Position numbers and translations under genes: made by a program
Shown here: positions 51,314-59,284 of the stretch, in pieces
How positions within the stretch are numbered: position 1 is the first letter of the stretch
Layout: every line of letters starts with the position of its first letter
Source of the DNA: Actinomadura cremea
GTDB taxonomy: Bacteria > Actinomycetota > Actinomycetes > Streptosporangiales > Streptosporangiaceae
Length of the DNA: 64,000 nucleotides
Assembly (NCBI RefSeq): GCF_014648495.1
Contig: NZ_BMRF01000009.1
Span: 124,001-188,000 of the forward strand
Direction: 5' to 3'
Notes under the pieces: model-generated
Told to the model about the DNA's origin: nothing
The model's database searches: none
The model's input: only the letters and a program-made list of their open reading frames with translations

Positions 51314-53644
51314 TCACTCCACGCCGAGCGTGCGGTCGCCGAGCCGGCGGACCTCCGTCGCGGGCTTGCCGTCGACCCCCTCGAAGCGGAACGACGGGTA
51401 CGGGCGGTCGGCCCGTTCGAGCACGTAGGACCGTCCGTCCTCGACCCGGAAGCGGAGCACGTCGTCGTCGGTCGGCCGCACGACCGGACGTCCGCGCCCG
51501 GTGTCGCCGTCGACGACCCGCACCCGCTGCCCCGGCCACGGGTTGGCGATCGCCAGCGTGCCGTCGCTCGCGGCCTTGATGCCGACGAGGTTCGGCCTGC
51601 CGTCGCGCACCTCGGTGCTGACCCGGTGGCCGCCCTCGACCTGCACGGACCCGGCGACGTCCCAGCCGTCCGGCCACGCGGACGCGACCCGCACGACGCC
51701 CTCGTACGACTGGACGAGCGACTCCTGCAGCGCCGAGCCCACCACGGCGTTCCAGCCGTTGTAGTAGTTCGTCATCTCGGTCGGGTCGTCGCCGATGCTG
51801 TGCGAGCCGAACCCGTTCGGGAAGATCTGGAAGTCCTCGGTGCCCTTGACGAGCAGGTTCCGCATCTCCCCGCTCAGGCCGAGCCTGGCGGCGAGCAGGC
51901 CGTCCTCCGCCCACTCCCGCGTGTTGACGTACACGCGGTTGCGGAACGTCGACTGCATGAGTTCGGAGTCCCGGCCGTAGAGGCCCCAGGGGAACAGGGG
52001 CTCGGTGTCGGGGTTCTGGGTGTTGCGCCCCTCCTCGTCGGTGGCCGACCAGGCGATCACCTGCTCACCGTTGCGGGTGATGACGCGGAAGTCCGGGATC
52101 TTCGGCAGTGCCGTGCGCAGCTCGCCCGCCAGCTCCCGGTCGCCCCGCTCGTCCGCCTGCTCCGCGATCATCGGGAAGATCACCCGCATGGCGGCCAGGT
52201 CGGGCGCGGGGTCGGTCGCGTCCCACTGCGTCTCCATGGCGTTCACGTTGTGGAGATGCAGCTTCCCGTCGTCGCCCTCTTCGAGGATCGACAGGTAGAA
52301 GCGCGCCACGTCCCGCATCAGCGGGTACGCCCGGTCCAGGATCTCGCGGTCTCCGGTGTACCGGTACTGGAGCCACAGGTTGTGGACGACCTCGGGGCCG
52401 GTCGTGACGATGCGGTTCAGCCAGTCCGGCGGCCGCTCGCTGTCGCACGCCTCCGCCGTGCCGTCGTACCGCAGGAACTCGGCCACGCAGACGCCTTCGG
52501 CGTCCTTCCAGTAGGTGCGCGTCCAGTCGCGCATCTCCTCCAGCCGGTCGAGGTAGAGCCGGAAGTACGGCTCGTTGAACTCCTCGGTGTCCGCGCCGAA
52601 GTTGGTGTAGACGGGCTGCCGCAGGTTGAAGTGCCACCAGTGGTCGGCCGACCAGTGCACCTCGTCCTGCCACGGCGAGAACATGTTGATGACGCCGCCG
52701 TGGCTGCTCGGCACGGCCGAGCGCATCGTCGCGGCCGTCATGTAGAGCTGCTGCGCGCGCAGCTGCTCCATGTACTCGCCGACGCCGTCCCGGGAGGTGA
52801 TCCGCATGGGCGCCGCGCCGTCCCAGAACCGGTGCCACCAGGCCCGGTGCGCGCGGTCACCGTCCGAGGCCCCCTCGAGCGCCTTCGCGGCGGCCTCGCC
52901 GAGGTCGCCGCCGGTGTAGGCGGGGACGCCGGTGACGATGCGGAAACTGCCGTCCCGCCGCGGCTTGAAGCTCAGCCGCACCGTCCCGTCGTCGACGGCC
53001 TTCGCGGTGACGTCGCGTCCGTCGGCGGTCAGCGCCGCGACGGCGCCCGTGAGGCTGCCCGACGCCTCGTCCTCGAACGTCTCCGCCAATGCCGCGACGC
53101 CGCCGCGCGCGTGCGCCGTCGGCGACCGTCCCTCCCACAGCCGCAGGTCGGCTGTCTGCACCCGGTCCGGGTCGGCGCCGGTCACCTCCAAAACGAACTG
53201 GTCACGGTCGGCCCGCACGTATCCGCGCGCGGCCATCCCGCCGCCCTGCTGGACCAGGTCGCCCTCGTGCAGCCGCAGCCGTCCCCGGTAGTCGGACGCC
53301 TGCATCAGCGGCAGCAGCCCGGGGACGGTCAGCTGCCCGGCCGACTTCAGGTCCGGGAAGGTGTCGGCGCGGTTGAACTGCGCCATGAACCCGTCCTGCG
53401 CCCACATGGCGGCGCCCAGCGTGCCGTTGCCGACCGGCATGCTCTGGTAGGGCCGCCACCCCGGGCTCTTCAGCACGAAGTCCGACCGGGACACGACCCC
53501 GGCCGTGTCGACCCGCAGCGCTCCGTCGCGCCATGCCGTGGTCTCCCGCCCCGCGGGCCCGTCGGCGACGGCCGCCGTGCCCGTCCCGAGGAGCGCCCCG
53601 GCCGCGAGCACCGCGACCGCGCCCTTCCTCCAGCCGCGCCTCAC
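51314..53644 (-). CDS. Secreted six-hairpin glycoside hydrolase, GH95-like (putative alpha-L-fucosidase)
   Basis: A 776-residue exported enzyme from GTG 53644. The signal peptide (RRGWRKGAVAVLAAGALLG, cleaved near AVADG) is clear. SMPVGNGTLGAAMW is the N-terminal GH95-type segment; the (alpha/alpha)6 barrel carries NMFSPWQDEVHWSADHWW and TNYYNGWNAVVGSAL, and a C-terminal beta domain follows (VAGSVQVEGGHRVSTEVRDG). GH95 enzymes release L-fucose (some L-galactose) by inversion. The LacI operator upstream ties it to a fucose/rhamnose-like uptake operon, which supports the substrate. I cannot place the catalytic Asp/Glu with certainty, so GH65-like alternatives remain. Confidence 0.68.
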   Translation of the reverse strand: MRRGWRKGAVAVLAAGALLGTGTAAVADGPAGRETTAWRDGALRVDTAGVVSRSDFVLKSPGWRPYQSMPVGNGTLGAAMWAQDGFMAQFNRADTFPDLKSAGQLTVPGLLPLMQASDYRGRLRLHEGDLVQQGGGMAARGYVRADRDQFVLEVTGADPDRVQTADLRLWEGRSPTAHARGGVAALAETFEDEASGSLTGAVAALTADGRDVTAKAVDDGTVRLSFKPRRDGSFRIVTGVPAYTGGDLGEAAAKALEGASDGDRAHRAWWHRFWDGAAPMRITSRDGVGEYMEQLRAQQLYMTAATMRSAVPSSHGGVINMFSPWQDEVHWSADHWWHFNLRQPVYTNFGADTEEFNEPYFRLYLDRLEEMRDWTRTYWKDAEGVCVAEFLRYDGTAEACDSERPPDWLNRIVTTGPEVVHNLWLQYRYTGDREILDRAYPLMRDVARFYLSILEEGDDGKLHLHNVNAMETQWDATDPAPDLAAMRVIFPMIAEQADERGDRELAGELRTALPKIPDFRVITRNGEQVIAWSATDEEGRNTQNPDTEPLFPWGLYGRDSELMQSTFRNRVYVNTREWAEDGLLAARLGLSGEMRNLLVKGTEDFQIFPNGFGSHSIGDDPTEMTNYYNGWNAVVGSALQESLVQSYEGVVRVASAWPDGWDVAGSVQVEGGHRVSTEVRDGRPNLVGIKAASDGTLAIANPWPGQRVRVVDGDTGRGRPVVRPTDDDVLRFRVEDGRSYVLERADRPYPSFRFEGVDGKPATEVRRLGDRTLGVE

Positions 53645-53679
53645 GTTCTCAGCCCTCTCAAGCCTTCCTCCTTCGATTG

Positions 53680-53693
53680 GTCAATCGATTGAC
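53680..53693. promoter_or_regulatory. LacI-family operator, site 3
   Basis: A 14-bp perfect palindrome GTCAATCGATTGAC, extending site 1 by one base pair on each side, 35 bp upstream of the glycosidase GTG on the minus strand. It is flanked by further CGAT-containing repeats (53695-53710). It should repress the glycosidase in the absence of the sugar. Confidence 0.82.
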
Positions 53694-53798
53694 TAGATCG
53701 ATCGGATCGAGTGTCCCACGTCACTCCGGGCTCCGGCAAGATCCGTTGTCGCAGGAGAGGGAGGCCGCCCCTCGGAGAAGGGCGGCCTCGGGCGTCGC

Positions 53799-55496
53799 TC
53801 AGCCGGTCGCGTTGTCGACGATGGCGCCGTACAGGTGCGGGTGACGCTTGGCCAGCGGGTCGAGGTGGTGGCCCATCATCTTGTCGTTGGACTCCCGCAG
53901 GTCGAGCTCCAGGAGGAGCTGCTCCTCGAACCCGGGGCGCGTCCAGTAGCCGGTCGGGTAGCGCATGACGGCGATGGGCTGCCCCGGGACGAAGTCGTCC
54001 GCGCGCAGGACCTGGCTGCCCAGCCCCGCGGGGTCGTCCAGCCGGTTGACCGAGACCAGGTGGACGCGGTTCTCCTCGGTGCGCTCGGTCGCGGCGACGT
54101 GCATGGCGTCGGGCGTCCGCCAGGTGGTGGGGTGGACGATCAGCTCCGCGCCGTCGAGCGCGAGGGCCCGGGAGACCTCCGGCACCCACACCTCGTCGCC
54201 GATCATGAAACCGAGGCGCCCGATCGGGGTGTCGGCGACCGCGAGGGACGCGCCGGGCGACGCCCACGCGCGGTCGCCGTCGGTCAGGTGCGTCTTGCGG
54301 TAGCGGTGGACGGCCGCGCCCGTGTCGTCGAGCAGGTGGACGGTCGAGTGGTATCCGTCCCCGGACTCCTCGACCAGGTCGACGGCCACCCACGTCTTCG
54401 CCTCGGCGCACGCGTCCGCGATCCGCGCCAGGACGTCCCGGGACACCGACGCCGCGCGCGCCGGATCGGCCGCCACCTCGCCGGGCTCGAAGCAGAACAG
54501 CTCGGGCAGGACGCCGAGCCGCGCGCCGGACCGGCCCGCGTGGGCGATCTGCCCGAGGGCACGGCGGACCGTCCACTCGGTGTTGCGGAAGAAGCTGACC
54601 TGCATGACCGCGACCGGCAGCGGGCGCGGCGGCATTCCGGCCGGGGCCGGACCGTACATCGCGGCGGCGGGCACCTCGTCCAGCGGCCGGGCCAGCGCGC
54701 CGTACAGGTCCGGACGGCGCCACGCGAACACGTCGGCGACCCCGGGCATCCGCTTGTCGCGGGCCGCGCCGGGATCGATGTCGGCGGTGACGACGCCGGG
54801 TTCGGTCTCGCCCGCGTCGGCGAGCCGGGTCCCGTCCGGGGCGACGATCTGGCTGCCGCCCATCCACGGCCACTCGTGCTCCGGGCCGCCGACGGTGTTG
54901 GCCGCCACGTGCCACACGCGGTTCTCCATCGCGCGCAGCGGCACGTGGACGCGGAACTCGTCCGGCCCGCGCGAGTTCAGCGAGTTGCAGAGGATCTCCG
55001 CGCCGAGCAGCGCGAGCGCCCGGGGCGTGTCGGGGACGATGCCGTCCGCGCAGAGCAGGAGCCCGATCCGGCCGAGCTCGGTGTCGAACACCCGGTACGG
55101 CTCGTCGCCGGGCTCGAACAGCGCGTACTCGTAGTCCCAGAGCACGTGCTTGTTGTGGACCCCGACGACGTCGCCGTCCGGGCCGATGAGCACGGACGCG
55201 ATGTGCACGACCGGCTCCTCGGCGCCGCGCAGGTCGACGCCCACCGCGATGTGGACGCCCAGCTCGGCCGCGGTGGCGCGCAGCCCGGTCACGAACGGGC
55301 CGAAGAGCTCCTCGCTGTGCGTCCAGCACTCGGCGCGGTCGGCGTAGTCGCGCACCCGGTTGGAGTTCTCGGGCAGGACGACCAGCCGCGCGCCCGCGGC
55401 GGCGGCCCGGCGCACGTGGGCGTCGCAGAGCGCCAGGTTCTCGACGGGGTCGGTCCCGGAGAAGAACTGCGCGGCGGCGACCCGGATCTTCGTCAT
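53799..55496 (-). CDS. Tandem carbon-nitrogen hydrolase (nitrilase superfamily) with a degenerate second domain
   Basis: A 565-residue protein from ATG 55496 consisting of two nitrilase domains in one chain. Domain 1 (about 1-280) has the full triad: Glu43 in VLPENSN, Lys116 in VHNKHVLWDYE and Cys149 in GLLLCADG. Domain 2 (about 290-560) keeps Glu332 (VLPELF) and Lys401 (YRKTHLTDGD), but the Cys position reads GFMIGDEVWVPE, so it cannot form the thioester. Nitrilase enzymes hydrolyse amides, nitriles or carbamoyl groups. Tandem single-chain forms are rare. It heads the minus-strand catabolic arm; an in-frame partner at 55526 follows upstream. Confidence 0.85.
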   Translation of the reverse strand: MTKIRVAAAQFFSGTDPVENLALCDAHVRRAAAAGARLVVLPENSNRVRDYADRAECWTHSEELFGPFVTGLRATAAELGVHIAVGVDLRGAEEPVVHIASVLIGPDGDVVGVHNKHVLWDYEYALFEPGDEPYRVFDTELGRIGLLLCADGIVPDTPRALALLGAEILCNSLNSRGPDEFRVHVPLRAMENRVWHVAANTVGGPEHEWPWMGGSQIVAPDGTRLADAGETEPGVVTADIDPGAARDKRMPGVADVFAWRRPDLYGALARPLDEVPAAAMYGPAPAGMPPRPLPVAVMQVSFFRNTEWTVRRALGQIAHAGRSGARLGVLPELFCFEPGEVAADPARAASVSRDVLARIADACAEAKTWVAVDLVEESGDGYHSTVHLLDDTGAAVHRYRKTHLTDGDRAWASPGASLAVADTPIGRLGFMIGDEVWVPEVSRALALDGAELIVHPTTWRTPDAMHVAATERTEENRVHLVSVNRLDDPAGLGSQVLRADDFVPGQPIAVMRYPTGYWTRPGFEEQLLLELDLRESNDKMMGHHLDPLAKRHPHLYGAIVDNATG

Positions 55497-55525
55497 GGAG
55501 GTGCTCCTCTCGTCGTTGGGGCCGG

Positions 55526-56269
55526 TCAGAGGGTCGCCAGCAGGCGGCCCGCGCCGGGGATCCGGTCGCCGATCCCGTTGGTGCGGTAGGCGTGCCAGAG
55601 CGTCGCGGCGTTGATCGCGACGACGGGCTTGCCGAGTTCGTCCTCCAGGTCGGCCGCGACGCCCATGACCGGCAGGTTCGTGCCGGCCTGGACGAGGGCC
55701 TCCACGTCCGGGCCGTCCACGGCGGCGAACGCGGCGCGCAGTTCGTCCCGGGTGACGCTGGCGATGGAGGTGGCCGACGCGCACTTCAGCCCGCGCACGC
55801 CGGCCACCTCGTGCCCGAGTTCGGTGAAGAACCGGCGGACCTGCTCGTCGGCGACGGGCTGGTACGGGGTGACGACCCCGATCCGGGAGACGCCGAGCCG
55901 GGCCAGCGCCGCCCGGCACGCGGACGCGCCGGTGGTGACCTCCAGCCCGGACAGTTCGCGGATGAGCCGCTCGAACTCGGCGTTGCCGTCCACGCCGCCC
56001 CAGAACGTCTCCGCGCTCATGCCCATGATCAGGTGGTCCGGCTCGCAGGTCACGACCGACTCGACGGCCTTGCCGATCTCCCCGCGCAGCTCGGTGAGGA
56101 ACGTCTGGAAGCTCTCGTCGTCGTCGAGGGCGGCGTTGCGGATGAGGATACGCCCGGCGTGGAACGACACGCCGTCCACGCGGTGGCGGTAGTACTCGTC
56201 CTCCACGACGGTGTTGGTGGACGGGACGATCACGCCGAAGACGCGGCGGTCGGCGAGCACGGTGGTCAC
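55526..56269 (-). CDS. Asp/Glu racemase superfamily protein (maleate isomerase / arylmalonate decarboxylase-like)
   Basis: A 247-residue two-domain protein, GTG 56269 overlapping the previous gene by four bases. VIVPSTNTVVEDEYY at the start and VTPYQPVADEQVRRFF in the middle are typical of the maleate cis-trans isomerase group. The two expected catalytic Cys positions read GMSAETFW and QAGTNLPVM, so I see Ser and Gly/Thr in place of Cys. It may bind a dicarboxylate without racemase chemistry or use other residues. Its place beside amide hydrolases and a lyase suggests a step on a C4-C5 diacid. Confidence 0.7.
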   Translation of the reverse strand: MTTVLADRRVFGVIVPSTNTVVEDEYYRHRVDGVSFHAGRILIRNAALDDDESFQTFLTELRGEIGKAVESVVTCEPDHLIMGMSAETFWGGVDGNAEFERLIRELSGLEVTTGASACRAALARLGVSRIGVVTPYQPVADEQVRRFFTELGHEVAGVRGLKCASATSIASVTRDELRAAFAAVDGPDVEALVQAGTNLPVMGVAADLEDELGKPVVAINAATLWHAYRTNGIGDRIPGAGRLLATL

Positions 56270-57147
56270 GGGGTCGTCTCCTCGGCTGCTGCTCGGTCGG
56301 GGAAGCGGGCGGCCAGCCCGGGCAGGCCGAGCAGGTCGTTGAAGTCGGTCCAGGTCATGGCGGGTTCGGGGGCGCGGCCGTCGCGCAGGATGCGCCGGTA
56401 GGCGTCGCGCATCGCGGCGGCCCCGGCGAGCGCCGCCGTGACCGGGTACAGCACGAGCCGGGCGCCGGCCCGGCCGAGGACGTCGGCGGGGTCGGCGGCG
56501 GGACCGGCCGCCGAGCAGTTCACGACGAGCGGGAGCCCGCCGGACGCGTCCCGCACCCGGCGCAGCAGCGCCGCGTCCACGACGCCCTCCGCCATGACGG
56601 CGTCGGCCCCGGCGGCGGCGAACGCGGCGACCCGGCGGAGCATCTCCTCGGGCCCGGCGGCCCGCAGCGCGTCCGTCCGGGCGATCACGACCAGGCGGCG
56701 CCGCACCGAGACGGCCGCGTCGAGCCGGGCCAGCGCCACGGGGAGGTCCACCACCTCGACGCCGGGGGAGTGGCCGCAGCGCTTCGGCTGCACCTGGTCC
56801 TCCAGATGCAGCGCCGCGGCGCCCTCCCGCTCGTACCGGCGGACGGTCTCGGCGACCTGCGGCGGGTCGCCGTAGCCGGTGTCGGCGTCGGCGACGATGG
56901 GCACGCCGGTGCCCGCGACGACGCGCCGCAGCGCGGCGAGCATGTCGCTCGCGCCGGTGAAGCCGAGGTCGGGCAGCCCGAGTTCGCCGGCGCCGACGAG
57001 GGCGCCGGACAGGTGCACCGCCTCGAACCCCGCGGACTCGGCGAGCCGTGCGCTCAGCGCGTCGCTGCACCCGGCCGCGAGGACGGGCGGGCCGGAGTTC
57101 AGCGCACCGCGCAACCGGTCGGCGGGGTGGGTGTCCGCGCCGCTCAC
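56266..57147 (-). CDS. Isocitrate lyase/PEP mutase family enzyme
   Basis: A 293-residue TIM-barrel enzyme from GTG 57147, overlapping its upstream neighbour by four bases. VADADTGYGD (metal-binding Asp pair), LHLEDQVQPKRCGH (with the catalytic-loop Cys in KRCG) and VVIARTDAL are family landmarks. Relatives include 2-methylisocitrate lyase, 2,3-dimethylmalate lyase, oxaloacetate decarboxylase and carboxyphosphonoenolpyruvate mutase. A C-C cleavage late in a diacid pathway fits this locus. I cannot separate lyase from decarboxylase by eye. Confidence 0.87.
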   Translation of the reverse strand: MSGADTHPADRLRGALNSGPPVLAAGCSDALSARLAESAGFEAVHLSGALVGAGELGLPDLGFTGASDMLAALRRVVAGTGVPIVADADTGYGDPPQVAETVRRYEREGAAALHLEDQVQPKRCGHSPGVEVVDLPVALARLDAAVSVRRRLVVIARTDALRAAGPEEMLRRVAAFAAAGADAVMAEGVVDAALLRRVRDASGGLPLVVNCSAAGPAADPADVLGRAGARLVLYPVTAALAGAAAMRDAYRRILRDGRAPEPAMTWTDFNDLLGLPGLAARFPDRAAAEETTP

Positions 57148-57794
57148 GGGCGGCCCCCCGTCCACGCGGCGATGATGTCGGCGCTGGTGCGGACGTCGCC
57201 GTACTTGGCGTCGACGTCGAACAGGGCGGCCTCGTGGGGGCGCGGGTCGCGGTCGGCGACGGCGTCGGAGGCGACGGCCGGCCGGAACCCGTGGCACAGC
57301 GCGTCGACGACGGTGGCCCGCACGCAGCCGCTGGTGCTGACGCCGGTGACGACGACCGAATCCACCCCGAGCGCGTTCAGTGTTCCGGCGAGGGACGTCC
57401 CGAAGAAGGCGCTCGGGTACTGCTTGCGCACCGTGAGGTCGCCCTCCCGGGGGACGAGCTCGCCCGGCGGCGCGCCCAGCGGGGAGCCCTCGTCGAACAG
57501 CCGGAGCGAGGGCACCTTGCGGTAGAACCAGCCGCCGTCCGCGCCGCCCGGCGTGTAGGCGACATAGGTGAACACCACGGGATGGCCGAGGTCGCGGGCG
57601 CTGTCGGCCAGCGTGACGACGCGTTCCACGGCGGCGAGGGCGGCGGGGGCGAACAGGGGGCTGTCCGGGGCGAGGTAGGCGCGCACCAGGTCGACGACGA
57701 GCAGCGCGGGCCGCGTCCCGAGCCCGAGCCGTCCGCCGAACCCTGCCTCGCGGTAGTCGTCGGCGAGCGGCCGGTCCGCCTGCGGCTCAGACAT
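57144..57794 (-). CDS. Isochorismatase-family cysteine hydrolase
   Basis: A 216-residue protein from ATG 57794. The catalytic Asp lies in ALLVVDLVRAY, the Lys in VRKQYPSAFFGT, and the Cys in GVSTSGCVRATVVDA, with the cis-peptide VST motif before it. Known members hydrolyse N-carbamoylsarcosine, maleamate, nicotinamide or isochorismate. Next to a maleate-isomerase-like protein and a nitrilase-type amidase, an amide such as maleamate is a reasonable guess. Overlaps Dabb gene by 8 bp and the lyase gene by four. Confidence 0.88.
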   Translation of the reverse strand: MSEPQADRPLADDYREAGFGGRLGLGTRPALLVVDLVRAYLAPDSPLFAPAALAAVERVVTLADSARDLGHPVVFTYVAYTPGGADGGWFYRKVPSLRLFDEGSPLGAPPGELVPREGDLTVRKQYPSAFFGTSLAGTLNALGVDSVVVTGVSTSGCVRATVVDALCHGFRPAVASDAVADRDPRPHEAALFDVDAKYGDVRTSADIIAAWTGGRP

Positions 57795-58080
57795 CGATCT
57801 GGATCGCCGCTCGCTCGGCCAGGACGGGCGCGAGGAGGTCCGCGACGAGCGCGCGGTGCGCGGGGTGCCGCTGGTAGGCCCGCCAGCCGTCCGCGTCGTC
57901 GAAGTCGAGGACGGCGGCGAAGTCGTGGCCGCCCTCGGCGAGCGCGAGGTCCGGGCCGCAGGCGAGCGCGCGGATCTCGCCGATCGCGCCGGGCAGCGCG
58001 CGGAATCCGGCCGCGGCCGCCTCGAGTTGGGCGTCGGTGGCCTCGGGGCTCCAGCGGAGCAGAATGATGTGCCGCAGCAT
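57787..58080 (-). CDS. Dabb (stress-response A/B barrel) domain protein
   Basis: A 97-residue ferredoxin-like protein from ATG 58080 (CGGAGG upstream). MLRHIILLRWSPEATDAQL at the N-terminus and the GGHDFAAVLDFDDADGWRAY strand-helix pattern mark the Dabb family. These dimeric proteins are sometimes polyketide cyclase-like or act on small aromatic acids. As first gene of the minus-strand arm, it begins 40 bp from the operator-like motif at 58125. Its role here is not known. Confidence 0.83.
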   Translation of the reverse strand: MLRHIILLRWSPEATDAQLEAAAAGFRALPGAIGEIRALACGPDLALAEGGHDFAAVLDFDDADGWRAYQRHPAHRALVADLLAPVLAERAAIQIDV

Positions 58081-58124
58081 GGCGACGTTCCTCCGGGCTC
58101 GATCATCGGAATGATGCACCCGGC

Positions 58125-58140
58125 TACCACATTGTGAGAG
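58125..58140. promoter_or_regulatory. Candidate IclR operator, site A
   Basis: TACCACATTGTGAGAG in the divergent region between the Dabb and IclR genes. It is nearly identical (15 of 16 bases) to site B at 59245 before the FAD monooxygenase. A shared sequence this long in front of both arms, beside an IclR gene, indicates a common regulator. Confidence 0.78.
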
Positions 58141-58219
58141 AGTAGTTTTTGCTATGTGAGGCACGGTAAGTCCGGCTTCCGTGTCCCGTCAAGAGCAGAC
58201 CCCCCGACGAGGAGACGAC

Positions 58220-58978
58220 ATGCCCGAGCCCGCGCGCAGGCGCAGCGGGGCCGAGAGCGCCCGCAAGGCCCTCCAGTTGCTGCTGGAGTTCGACGAGGAT
58301 CGTCCGACCCGCGGCGCCGCCGACCTGGCCGCGGCGCTCGGCATGCCCAGCAGTTCGATGTACCGGTATCTGTCGGTGCTGCGGGAGACGGGGATGATCG
58401 AGGAGGTCGGGGCGGGCGAGTACCGCCTGTCGTGGGTGTTCGTCCGGTTGGCGCGTGCGGCGCGTGCGGGCGGGCGGAGCCTGGAGGAGGCGTCGCGCCC
58501 GGTGCTGGAGTCGGTCGTCGGGGCCTGCGGTGAGACGGCGCTGCTGATCAAGCGGGTCGGGTGGAGCGCGGTGTGCGTGGACCGGGTGGACTCGCCGCAC
58601 GCGGTGCGGTTGCAGTTCACTCCGGGCGAGCCGATGAGCCTGCACGAGGGGTCGGCGGCGCGCGTCCTGCTGGCCTCGATGCCGGCGGCCGACCGGCGGC
58701 GCTACCTGGCGTCGGTGCCCGAGCTGACCGAACCCGTCCGCGACCAGCTCGAGACCGATGTTGAGATCATCGGCCGGGTCGGTTGGACGGAGAGCTTCGG
58801 GGAGGTCGACGACGGCATCTGGGGCGTGTCGGCGGCGGTCCGCGACCAGGGCCGCGTGATCGCGGCGCTGGGGGTCGCGGGTCCGCTGTACCGCCTCCAG
58901 CAGAACGACCGCGCCCGCATCATCCAGCTCGTGATCTCCGGTGCCGAGGAGATCACGGCGGCCCTCGAGCGGGGCTGA
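58220..58978 (+). CDS. IclR-family transcriptional regulator
   Basis: A 252-residue protein from ATG 58220 (GAGGAG upstream). The N-terminal winged helix (ESARKALQLLLEFDEDRPTR to MYRYLSVLRETGMIEE) and the effector domain (LIKRVGWSAVCVDRVD, LHEGSAARVLLASMP, GVSAAVRDQGRVIAALGVAG) are complete. IclR proteins control aromatic and short-chain acid catabolism. It is divergent from the minus-strand catabolic arm and upstream of the plus-strand arm, and the shared motif before both supports it as local regulator. Confidence 0.92.
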   Translation: MPEPARRRSGAESARKALQLLLEFDEDRPTRGAADLAAALGMPSSSMYRYLSVLRETGMIEEVGAGEYRLSWVFVRLARAARAGGRSLEEASRPVLESVVGACGETALLIKRVGWSAVCVDRVDSPHAVRLQFTPGEPMSLHEGSAARVLLASMPAADRRRYLASVPELTEPVRDQLETDVEIIGRVGWTESFGEVDDGIWGVSAAVRDQGRVIAALGVAGPLYRLQQNDRARIIQLVISGAEEITAALERG

Positions 58979-59035
58979 GGCCGCCCCCGGCCGTGGTCCC
59001 GCCGGATCCGTCGGCCGGGCGCCGGCGGGCCGAAC

Positions 59036-59076
59036 ACGGCGCCGTCCGTCTCGCAATATGAGACGGGCGGCGCCGT
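59036..59076 (+). terminator. 17-bp stem-loop terminator after the IclR gene
   Basis: Arms ACGGCGCCGTCCGTCTC (59036-59052) and GAGACGGGCGGCGCCGT (59060-59076) pair with one mismatch around the loop GCAATAT and are followed by TTCCTGTT. It lies 58 bp past the IclR stop. The remainder of the gap to 59284 is moderately AT-rich and holds operator site B. Confidence 0.85.
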
Positions 59077-59244
59077 TTCCTGTTAAATCCTCATTTCTCC
59101 AGCGATCTCGTGCGTCGCGTGAACGCCCGTGCCGTCGACGTTTCCTGCCGCCGGCCATTGCTTCGACGGGAACTGCCCGCCCGCGAAGCATTGACAACGG
59201 TCGAGGGCAGGCTTTTAGCTTCTTCCACATCCTGAGTACGCGGT

Positions 59245-59260
59245 TACCGCATTGTGAGAG
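59245..59260 (+). promoter_or_regulatory. Candidate IclR operator, site B
   Basis: TACCGCATTGTGAGAG, one base different from site A, ending 24 bases before the GTG of the FAD monooxygenase and next to its ribosome site. It should control the plus-strand arm from a position overlapping the promoter or the initiation region. Confidence 0.78.
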
Positions 59261-59284
59261 ATGCGACCATCCTGGAGGGAACCC

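Noticed and set aside
59048-59064. Third copy of the IclR motif (CGCAATATGAGAC)
   Set aside because: It is the loop and stem of the terminator after the IclR gene; similarity is partial and probably chance.
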